From Planctomycetota bacterium (GTDB lineage Bacteria > Planctomycetota > Planctomycetia > Pirellulales > Thermoguttaceae), in NCBI GenBank assembly GCA_023621895.1, contig JAMOAF010000505.1:1-7091 (forward strand): a stretch of DNA of 7,091 bases, written 5' to 3'. Both the position numbers and the translations under genes were made by a program. The notes under the pieces are model-generated. The model did no database searches, had not been told where the DNA came from, and worked only from the letters and a program-made list of their open reading frames with translations. Positions 1 through 5,280 of the stretch are shown here, piece after piece; within the stretch, counting starts at the first letter, position 1; every line of letters starts with the position of its first letter.

Positions 1-206
1 GAGTCCGTCGAAATGATGTCCTCCGCTGGCACTGCTGGCACGGCGGGGCAGGGCAGGGCCCAGCGGACGAAAAACTGGCCTTGGCCGGCGGCCGGGGTGT
101 CGGATAGTGTTCTTGTAACCCGCCAAGGGCGGCTTCCGCGGCACGGATTGTTCGAGGGCCGGCGGCGGACGCGTGTTTAGAGGTGGAACTTCGTTAGGAG
201 CAAGTC
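1..206. other. Non-coding leader with G-rich hairpin
   Basis: No convincing gene lies here. The stretch contains an 8-bp inverted repeat (TCCGCTGG at 22-29, CCAGCGGA at 60-67) that would close a 46-nt hairpin. The loop holds a short tandem (GCTGGCACT followed by GCTGGCACG) and the G-rich run CGGGGCAGGGCAGGG at 44-58. That run is the reverse complement of part of a repeat found inside two genes further right. A weak promoter-like pair, TTGGCC at 81-86 and GATAGT at 103-108 with a 16-nt spacer, could drive the next gene, but this is a guess. Confidence 0.5.
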
Positions 207-992
207 ATGGCGGACTTCAAGACGCACATTGGCACGAGCACGGCCCTGGGACTGGTCTACGGCGGCGCCGCCTACGGGCTGTTTCAAGTGCCGCCGCAAA
301 CCTGCATCCTGGCCGGCGCGCTGTGCAGCGTTTCGGGCATGTTGCCGGACGTGGACAGCAAGTCGGGCCGCCCGCTTCGCGAGACTCTCGCTTTCATCTC
401 CGCCATGGTCCCGATGATGCTCGTCGACCGGTTTCGATCGTTGGGCGTCTCCCCGGAAACGACCGTGCTGGCTGGGGGCCTGGCCTACCTGCTGATTCGT
501 TTCGGGCTGAGTTTTTTTTTGAAGCATTACACCGTGCACCGGGGCATGTTCCACAGCTTGCCGGCCGCGGTGATTTTCGGCGAGCTGGCATTTCTTCTCG
601 CTTCGGGCGACGACTGGCGGCTGCGGCTGTACAAGGCGGGCGGCGTGACGCTGGGCTTCGTTTCGCACCTGGTGCTCGATGAGATTTACAGCATCCAGTG
701 GAATTTCGGATGGGTGCGAATCAAGAAGTCGTTCGGCACCGCCCTGAAAGTCTTCAGCACCAAGAGCGTCTGGGGGAATGTCTCCACGTATGGGAAGCTT
801 GCCCTCCTCTCGTACGTGGTCTTCTATGAACCGGGCTGGGTGCAACGATACCAGAACTATCGCGCCGAGCGGTGGCAGCAGCAAGCCACTCCGAGGTCGT
901 CGGAGGAGATCGTCGCCGACTGGGTGCCCAAGGAAACGCCCCAAAAGGTCCAAGAAACGGCCAGCCAGCTTCTCGATCGGCTGCGGCGCTAG
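207..992 (+). CDS. YdjM/DUF457-type membrane-bound metal-dependent hydrolase
   Basis: This is a 261-residue integral membrane protein of the LexA-regulated YdjM (DUF457) family, described as putative metal-dependent hydrolases; the substrate is unknown. Family landmarks appear in order: an N-terminal His in THIGTSTALG (residue 7), LPDVDS (46-51), HRGMFHSLPA (111-120) and SHLVLDE (153-159). These match the PDIDH, HRGFTHS and SHILAD blocks of E. coli YdjM, except that the last His of PDxDH is Ser here. Hydrophobic stretches around residues 12-45, 60-73, 85-105, 119-132 and 145-157 look like membrane segments. The C-terminal 60 residues are polar and charged. The ATG at 207 is well supported by AGGAG at 196-200 with a 6-nt spacing. 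A run of nine T at 512-520 lies within the frame. The gene converges on dtd with only 8 nt between the stops. The family call is firm; the function is not. Confidence 0.85.
   Translation: MADFKTHIGTSTALGLVYGGAAYGLFQVPPQTCILAGALCSVSGMLPDVDSKSGRPLRETLAFISAMVPMMLVDRFRSLGVSPETTVLAGGLAYLLIRFGLSFFLKHYTVHRGMFHSLPAAVIFGELAFLLASGDDWRLRLYKAGGVTLGFVSHLVLDEIYSIQWNFGWVRIKKSFGTALKVFSTKSVWGNVSTYGKLALLSYVVFYEPGWVQRYQNYRAERWQQQATPRSSEEIVADWVPKETPQKVQETASQLLDRLRR
512..520 (+). repeat. T9 homopolymer inside the YdjM-like gene
   Basis: Nine consecutive T encode part of Ser-Phe-Phe-Leu at about residues 102-105. In this GC-rich context it is the most conspicuous homopolymer of the window, and a one-base slip would shift the frame before the HRGxxHS motif. 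Confidence 0.9.
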
Positions 993-1000
993 CCGGCGTC

Positions 1001-1480
1001 TCAGTGCTCGTCCGGCTTCGCGCGCCGCGGGGCCGCCAGGCGCCGGCTATCGAGCAGAATCGTGACCGGGCCATCGTTGACCAGTTCGACCTCCATGTGC
1101 TGGCGAAACCGGCCCGTTGCCACTTCGACCCCGTGGTCCATCACATGGCGGACGAAGACCTCGTAGAGGGCTTCCGCGGTCTCCGGCGGGGCCGCGGCGG
1201 TGAAACTCGGGCGGCGGCCCTTGCGGCACTCGCCCAGGAGCGTGAACTGGCTGACCACGAGCATTGCCCCGCCGACGTCGGCCAGGTCGAGGTTCATTTT
1301 TCCCTGCTCGTCTTCGAAGATGCGGAGCCGCGCCGACTTCTCGGCCAACAGCCGCGCGTCGTCCTCGGCGTCGCCCTCGGCCACTCCCAGCAGAACGAGC
1401 AGGCCGCGACCGATCTGGCCGCAAGCCTCCCCGCTGACCGTCACCCGGGCGCGGCTCACGCGCTGGATGCAAGCAAGCAT
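1001..1480 (-). CDS. dtd: D-aminoacyl-tRNA deacylase
   Basis: This cytoplasmic proofreading enzyme hydrolyses D-aminoacyl-tRNA (and Gly-tRNA(Ala)), recycling tRNA mischarged with D-amino acids. The 159-residue product aligns with E. coli Dtd along its length. It has the N-terminal block MLACIQRVSRARVTV, GKMNLDL (60-66), the active-site SQFTL (77-81), RPSF (90-93) and NDGPVT (135-140). The last carries the Gly-Pro motif that gives L-chiral rejection in this family. The C-terminal tail, RRLAAPRRAKPDEH, is about 14 residues longer than the roughly 145-residue E. coli protein. The start at 1480 is backed by GGGAGAG on the minus strand (1489-1495) at 8-nt spacing. The gene is divergent from pdxA and convergent with the YdjM-like gene. 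A sigma70-like promoter lies about 140 nt upstream. Confidence 0.96.
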   Translation of the reverse strand: MLACIQRVSRARVTVSGEACGQIGRGLLVLLGVAEGDAEDDARLLAEKSARLRIFEDEQGKMNLDLADVGGAMLVVSQFTLLGECRKGRRPSFTAAAPPETAEALYEVFVRHVMDHGVEVATGRFRQHMEVELVNDGPVTILLDSRRLAAPRRAKPDEH

Positions 1481-1624
1481 TTCGTGTTCTCTCCCACACT
1501 CTGAAAGAAAGCCGCTGGCGGCCGGTCAAACCCCCCGCCCCCGAGCCGCACGGAAAGCCTCCCGAGACCGGAGCCGGGCGCAGGCGGTCAATCGGTTTGG
1601 AAATCGGCGCCAAGCGGGTCGCCA

Positions 1625-1653
1625 AGAATAGGCGATTTTTCGCGGCCAGGCAA
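1625..1653 (-). promoter_or_regulatory. Candidate sigma70-type promoter for dtd
   Basis: Read on the minus strand, TTGCCT (1648-1653) and TATTCT (1625-1630) are separated by exactly 17 nt. Each matches 4 of 6 consensus positions. It points at dtd and would give a leader of about 140 nt. It starts only 3-4 nt from the duplicated flank of the MITE-like element. Confidence 0.4.
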
Positions 1654-1665
1654 GGACGCTTGCGG

Positions 1666-1777
1666 TGGGGAGGTGAAAACTGATCTATTCTGGTTTGGCC
1701 GTTTTTGTTCCACGGTTGTCTTTTGGCGGCGCGGAAAACGGCGCGGGCCGGTGGCGGCTAAGGTTTTCACCTCCCCA
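1666..1777. mobile_element. MITE-like element, 112 bp
   Basis: Perfect 15-bp terminal inverted repeats lie at 1666-1680 (TGGGGAGGTGAAAAC) and 1763-1777 (its reverse complement). They are flanked by a direct repeat GCTTGCGG at 1658-1665 and 1779-1786. Taken as nine bases, 1657-1665 against 1778-1786, eight of nine match, which looks like a target-site duplication. Inside, a second inverted repeat, GCCGTTTT (1698-1705) with AAAACGGC (1735-1742), is almost concentric with the outer one. No credible protein is encoded, so if mobile it would depend on a transposase elsewhere. I cannot assign it to an IS family; several families make 8-9-bp duplications. It lies in the divergent dtd/pdxA spacer. 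Confidence 0.6.
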
Positions 1778-2011
1778 GGCTTGCGGCTCGTGGCCGTCCC
1801 CGGCTTGCGAATTGCGGGGGGGCAGCATAGACTTGCGTTTCCCCAGCCCTGATCCGCGCCAGCCGGAGAGTCCCACGAGGTGTTCGGCAAGAAACGGGCT
1901 CGGCGGGGGGCGATTTAAAACGAATGTCCCCCGAGCGCCGCCAGGTCGTGCACTCTCCGGCCGAGGCGCACGAGGGGAATTTACCCGAGCTGGCTGCGAG
2001 TGACGGCTGAG

Positions 2012-3049
2012 ATGAAGACACGAAAACCTTTACTAGCCTTGACCCTCGGCGATCCGGCCGGCGTCGGCCCGGAGATCGTGGCGGCCGCCTGCGCGTCGCC
2101 GAAGGTCCACGAGTGGTGCCGGCCGGTCGTCCTTGGCCAGCCGGAAATCGTCCGCCGCGCGATTGCCCTGGTCAAGAGCGGCGCCGAGTTGAAGGTGATC
2201 GAGGGCGTGGAAACGGCCGAGCCCTCGCCGGCGGCGCTCTGCTGCGTGGCGGCGGGCTCCGGCGACGCCCTCCAAGCCCCGGTCGGCAGGATCGACGCGC
2301 GGAGTGGGCAGGCCGCTTACGACTACGTGGTCGCCGCGGCTCGGCTCGCCATCGAGGGGCAGGTCGACGCCCTGGTCACCGCTCCGCTGAACAAGCAGGC
2401 GCTCTACGAGGCGGGGCACCACTATCCGGGCCACACGGAACTGCTCGCCGAGATGTGCGGCGTCGACGATTTCGCCATGATGCTCTACCTCGGCCCCGAG
2501 CCGCCGATCCGCGGCCGCGCCGGCCTGGCCGTCGTCCACGTCACGCTGCACACGGCGATGCGGGAGGTCTTTGCTCAACTAACCCAGGAGGCGGTCCTCG
2601 CCAAGTGCAGGCTGGCCGACTCGTTCATGCGCCGCATGAAGGACGAACAGCCACGGATCGGCGTCTGCGCGCTGAATCCCCACGGCGGCGAGGGGGGGCT
2701 TTTCGGGCGTGAGGAACTCCGGGTGATCCGGCCCGCGGTGGATCAGGGCCTGATTGAAGGACTCAAACTGGAAGGTCCCTTGCCCGCCGACACGTTGATG
2801 GTCCACGCCCGCGATGGCCGCTTCGACGCGGCCGTGGCCATGTATCACGACCAGGGACACATCGCCCTGAAGCTGCTCGGGATGCACCGGGCGGTTAACG
2901 TCACCCTCGGCCTGCCGATCGTCCGCACGAGCGTGGCTCATGGAACGGCGTTCGACTTGGCCTGGCAAGGCCGGGCGGAAGTCGGCAGCATGATCGAAGC
3001 GATCCGCGTGGCCGTCAGGCTGGCGGCGTCGCGCAAGTCGAACCCTTGA
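2012..3049 (+). CDS. pdxA: 4-hydroxythreonine-4-phosphate dehydrogenase
   Basis: PdxA oxidises 4-phosphohydroxy-L-threonine with NAD(P)+. The product decarboxylates to 3-amino-1-hydroxyacetone phosphate, which PdxJ uses to make pyridoxine 5'-phosphate (DXP-dependent vitamin B6 route). From the ATG at 2012 the protein is 345 residues, close to the roughly 330 of E. coli. Visible signatures are GDPAGVGPEI (13-22), TAPLNK, YPGHTE (His141), and the three metal-ligand histidines: TLHTA (His180), NPHGGEGG (His224) and MYHDQGH (His279). The C-terminal NVTLGLPIVRTSVAHGTAFDLA block is also present. An in-frame GTG at 2000 would add four residues. I prefer the ATG because MKTRKPLLALTLGDPAG fits family N-termini; neither start has a clear Shine-Dalgarno. 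It heads a tight + strand unit with the phosphatase and NYN genes. Confidence 0.95.
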   Translation: MKTRKPLLALTLGDPAGVGPEIVAAACASPKVHEWCRPVVLGQPEIVRRAIALVKSGAELKVIEGVETAEPSPAALCCVAAGSGDALQAPVGRIDARSGQAAYDYVVAAARLAIEGQVDALVTAPLNKQALYEAGHHYPGHTELLAEMCGVDDFAMMLYLGPEPPIRGRAGLAVVHVTLHTAMREVFAQLTQEAVLAKCRLADSFMRRMKDEQPRIGVCALNPHGGEGGLFGREELRVIRPAVDQGLIEGLKLEGPLPADTLMVHARDGRFDAAVAMYHDQGHIALKLLGMHRAVNVTLGLPIVRTSVAHGTAFDLAWQGRAEVGSMIEAIRVAVRLAASRKSNP

Positions 3050-3072
3050 CCAGGCCCTTGGCCAATTTTTCC

Positions 3073-3717
3073 ATGCCCCCCTGCCCTGCCCCGGATACCT
3101 CTTGGCTTTACCTGATTCGTCACGGAGCGACGGCGAACAATCGTGCTCGTCCGCCGCGGCTCCAGGGCCGCCGGACCGACCCGGGCCTGTCACCCGAGGG
3201 CCACGAACAGGCGCGTGCGGCTGCCGAGTTTTTTCAATCCGTCCGGCTCGACGCGGTCTACTCCAGCCCCCTCGCCCGAGCCCGGGAAACGGCCCAGGCG
3301 ATTGCCCAGCCCCACGGCCTGACGGTGGAAATCGTCGACGAGTTGGTCGAGGTCGACGTCGGCCTCTGGGAGGGGCTTACCTGGCCCGAAATCGAGACCA
3401 AGAACCCGGACGCCTATCGGGCGTTCATGTCCGACGGCTCGGTGAACCCCTATCTCGGCGGCGAGACAATTACCGCGGTTCTCGAGCGCTCCGCCCCGGC
3501 CCTGGAGCGCCTGATGGCGGCCAACCCCGGCAAGACAATCGCCGCCGTGGCCCACAACGTGGTCAACCGGGCATGGCTCAGCAAGCTCCTCGGCGTCCAA
3601 TTGGCCGCGTACCGCGGCATCCCCCAAGACAACTGCGGGATCAACCTGCTCCGCTGCAAGAAAGGCAAAATCGAGGCGGTGACGGTGAATAGTGTTTTCC
3701 ACCTATGGCGATCCTGA
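3073..3717 (+). CDS. Histidine phosphatase superfamily protein (phosphoglycerate-mutase-like)
   Basis: This is a cytoplasmic phosphohydrolase of the branch-1 histidine phosphatase superfamily, acting through a phosphohistidine intermediate. From the ATG at 3073 (214 residues), LIRHG supplies the nucleophile His17, followed by NNRARPPRLQGRRTDPGLSPEG, YSSPLARARETA, EVDVGLWEG with the acidic residue near Glu93 or Glu100, and VAHN with the second His161. The usual SHG of the last motif is AHN here. The substrate cannot be read from the sequence; cobalamin alpha-ribazole phosphatase-like or sugar/serine-phosphatase-like roles are possible. A TTG at 3046 would overlap the pdxA stop as TTGA, a pattern typical of translational coupling, and adds nine residues. 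I cannot settle the start. The ATG coincides with the left end of a 23-bp repeat encoding PPCPAPD just before the catalytic fold. The 3' end overlaps the NYN gene by 13 nt. Confidence 0.9.
   Translation: MPPCPAPDTSWLYLIRHGATANNRARPPRLQGRRTDPGLSPEGHEQARAAAEFFQSVRLDAVYSSPLARARETAQAIAQPHGLTVEIVDELVEVDVGLWEGLTWPEIETKNPDAYRAFMSDGSVNPYLGGETITAVLERSAPALERLMAANPGKTIAAVAHNVVNRAWLSKLLGVQLAAYRGIPQDNCGINLLRCKKGKIEAVTVNSVFHLWRS
3074..3096 (+). repeat. 23-bp direct repeat, copy A
   Basis: Identical to 4114-4136. It begins with the TG of the probable phosphatase start codon and reads PPCPAPD in that gene. The core is CCCTGCCCTGCCCCG, which also occurs in reverse complement at 44-58. The flanking bases of the two copies differ, so the identity ends sharply. 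Confidence 0.85.
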
Positions 3718-4220
3718 TCGACGGCTACAACCTGCTCCATGCCAGCGGCATTCTCGCCCGGAACATCGGTCCGGGAACGCTCCAGCGGGCGCGGGAGGGG
3801 CTGGTCGGTTTCCTGGCCTCTTCGCTCGACGAGTCGGAGCGGAACCAGACGACCGTCGTTTTCGACGCCCAGGCTGCCATGCCCGAACTGGCGAGCCGGC
3901 AGACGCGCGATGGAATCACGGTCGTCTATGCGGCGGGCTACGATTCCGCCGATCGCCTGCTGGAGCAACTGATTCGCGCCGCCCCCTCGCCCCGCCGGCT
4001 GGTGGTCGTCTCCAGCGACCGCCAGGTGCAGCGGGCGGCAAGGCGGCGCCGCGCGAAGGTCGTCGAAAGCGGCCCCTGGTTTGAAGATCTCCGCCGCCGG
4101 CGCCGCGAAAAGCTGCCCCCCTGCCCTGCCCCGGATGAGAAACCAGCGCCGCCGGCCAGCGAGGCCGAAGTTGAGTATTGGCTGAGAGTGTTCGGCGAGC
4201 GCCCCTCTGCTGACGGCTGA
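3705..4220 (+). CDS. YacP-type NYN domain protein (putative ribonuclease)
   Basis: This is a PIN-like NYN-domain protein of the YacP (DUF901) family, whose Bacillus subtilis member Rae1 is a ribosome-associated mRNA endonuclease. The 171-residue length matches the family. Acidic residues expected for metal-dependent cleavage are visible: Asp6 in LIDGYNLL, Asp54 in VVFDA, Asp80/Asp83 in GYDSADRLLEQLI, and Asp105 in VVSSDRQVQ. The helix ending in EYWLRVFGE near the C-terminus is also typical. An Arg-rich segment (residues 107-135) may contact RNA. Residues 138-144 (PPCPAPD) come from the 23-bp repeat and sit in the linker between the catalytic core and the C-terminal helix. The ATG overlaps the upstream phosphatase by 13 nt, suggesting translational coupling. 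Nuclease activity is inferred from the family. Confidence 0.88.
   Translation: MAILIDGYNLLHASGILARNIGPGTLQRAREGLVGFLASSLDESERNQTTVVFDAQAAMPELASRQTRDGITVVYAAGYDSADRLLEQLIRAAPSPRRLVVVSSDRQVQRAARRRRAKVVESGPWFEDLRRRRREKLPPCPAPDEKPAPPASEAEVEYWLRVFGERPSADG
4114..4136 (+). repeat. 23-bp direct repeat, copy B
   Basis: Exact copy of 3074-3096, 1040 bp downstream, in the same reading frame (PPCPAPD) although the host genes are unrelated. It falls in a proline-rich linker of the NYN protein. Confidence 0.85.
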
Positions 4221-4254
4221 TCGCCAACCGCTGCCCCCCGCGGATCGCTCGCAG

Positions 4255-4283
4255 TTGACGGCGCCGCGCCGCCGGTCTATTCT
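4255..4283 (+). promoter_or_regulatory. Sigma70-type promoter for the ThuA-like gene
   Basis: TTGACG (4255-4260) and TATTCT (4278-4283) are separated by exactly 17 nt, matching the consensus at 5 of 6 and 4 of 6 positions. The pair sits 34 nt after the NYN stop and predicts transcription from about 4290, with a leader of about 97 nt. It suggests the ThuA-like gene is transcribed separately from the pdxA unit. Confidence 0.6.
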
Positions 4284-4386
4284 CAGGCAGTGTCCCCCGC
4301 CACCCTGGGCAACCGGAGCCGGACTGGCTGTCTCAATGCACCGGTTCTGACTTGCACCCCTTTTTCCCGCACGAGGTAGTCCAATC

Positions 4387-5280
4387 ATGAGACTCGCACT
4401 AACGAGAACCGCCGCCGCGTTGGCCGTCCTTCTGGGGCTCGGTTATGCAGGGTTCCAGACCTTTGCGCAGGAGGCCCGCCAGCAACCGCCGGAACTGTCT
4501 GCCACCGAGTTGGAGAAGATTGCCGCGGCCGTGCCCAAGGAGGCCGTAAAACCCAAGTCTCCTCGCAAAATCCTTGTCTTCTGGCGATGCGAAGGATTTT
4601 TTCACGGCTCGGGCATTGCCGGCGGCAACAAGGCCTTTGCCTTGATGGGCGAGAAGACCGGCGCCTTCTCGGTCGATTGCAGCAACGATTACGCCGTGTT
4701 TGAGCCGGCCAACCTGGCCAAGTACGATGCGGTCATGCTGAACAATACGACGCACCTGAAGTTCCCGCGGCCCGAATTGCGGCAAGCGCTGCTCGATTAT
4801 GTGCGGTCGGGCAAGGGGCTGATCGGCATCCACGCGGCCACCGACAATTTCTACGACTGGCCGGAAGGCGCCAAGATGATCGGCGGGCTGTTTGACGGCC
4901 ACCCCTGGGGCGGCGGCGGCACGTGGGCGTTCCGGATCGACGCGCCCGACCACGTCCTCAACCGAGCATTCGGCGGCAAGGGATTCAAGCTCCAGGACGA
5001 GATCTACCAGTTCAAGGACCCCTACACGCGAGACGACCGGCGCGTGCTCCTGACCCTCGACCTCACCGATCCGGCAACGGGCAAGGTCACCGGCGGCGTC
5101 AAACGCGCCGACAAGGATTTCGCCGTTGCCTGGATCAAGACCGAAGGCAAGGGCCGCGTTTTCTACTGCGCCCTCGGCCACGCCGCCAACGTCTTCATGG
5201 ATCCGGCGGTCATGCAGTTCTGCCTCGATGGCATTCAATATGCGCTCGGCGATCGTGAGGCCGACGCCAGCCCCCGCTGA
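4387..5280 (+). CDS. Exported ThuA-like domain protein
   Basis: This 297-residue protein has a Sec signal peptide: Arg at positions 2 and 7, a hydrophobic core about 8-22, and probable cleavage after FQTFA at residue 27. The mature part is a ThuA-like (trehalose utilisation, glutamine-amidotransferase-like fold) domain from about residue 60 to 290. Matching blocks are KILVFWRCEGFFHGS (61-75), YDAVMLNNTTHLKF (113-126), GKGLIGIHAATDNFYDWPE (142-160), GLFDGHPW (167-174), DEIYQF (204-209) and VAWIKTEGKGRVFYCALGH (247-265). The biochemical role of the domain is poorly defined. Secreted versions are abundant in planctomycetes, often with sugar-oxidation or dehydrogenase proteins, so a periplasmic carbohydrate role is plausible. 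The start is backed by GAGGT at 4373-4377, 9 nt upstream, and by the signal peptide. The gene has its own promoter and is followed by a large palindrome. Confidence 0.9.
   Translation: MRLALTRTAAALAVLLGLGYAGFQTFAQEARQQPPELSATELEKIAAAVPKEAVKPKSPRKILVFWRCEGFFHGSGIAGGNKAFALMGEKTGAFSVDCSNDYAVFEPANLAKYDAVMLNNTTHLKFPRPELRQALLDYVRSGKGLIGIHAATDNFYDWPEGAKMIGGLFDGHPWGGGGTWAFRIDAPDHVLNRAFGGKGFKLQDEIYQFKDPYTRDDRRVLLTLDLTDPATGKVTGGVKRADKDFAVAWIKTEGKGRVFYCALGHAANVFMDPAVMQFCLDGIQYALGDREADASPR

Larger units (their letters stand above)
1481..2011. other. Divergent dtd/pdxA intergenic region
   Basis: This spacer of about 530 bp carries the dtd ribosome-binding site and candidate promoter on its left side and the MITE-like element in the middle. 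Positions 1787-2011 hold nothing I can name. An AT-rich spot, GATTTAAAAC at 1912-1921, could be a -10 region for pdxA, but no -35 sits at a proper distance. Open frames across the spacer (for example 1695-2003 on + and 1588-1890 on -) have biased, low-complexity translations and no ribosome-binding site, so I do not call them genes. Confidence 0.6.

Noticed and set aside
28..46. Sigma54-like promoter (TGGCAC followed by GGCAG)
   Set aside because: The -12 half lacks the TTGC core and the match falls inside the tandem/hairpin repeat.
177..953. Antisense open frame of 258 codons opposite the YdjM-like gene
   Set aside because: No family resemblance; the sense frame carries all conserved motifs and a strong Shine-Dalgarno.
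1660..1691. Plus-strand promoter TTGCGG ... TATTCT
   Set aside because: The spacer is 20 nt, too long for a credible sigma70 site, and it straddles the end of the MITE-like element.
1695..2003. Possible 102-residue protein in the dtd/pdxA spacer
   Set aside because: It starts inside the MITE-like element, has no ribosome-binding site and a biased Pro/Arg/Gly-rich translation.
2001..4220. Repeated TGACGGCTGA at 2001-2010 and 4211-4220
   Set aside because: Only 10 bp with unrelated surroundings; it is expected by chance in sequence of this composition.
4399..5238. Antisense open frame of 279 codons opposite the ThuA-like gene
   Set aside because: A shadow frame caused by third-position GC bias. 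The sense frame has a signal peptide, ribosome-binding site and ThuA motifs.
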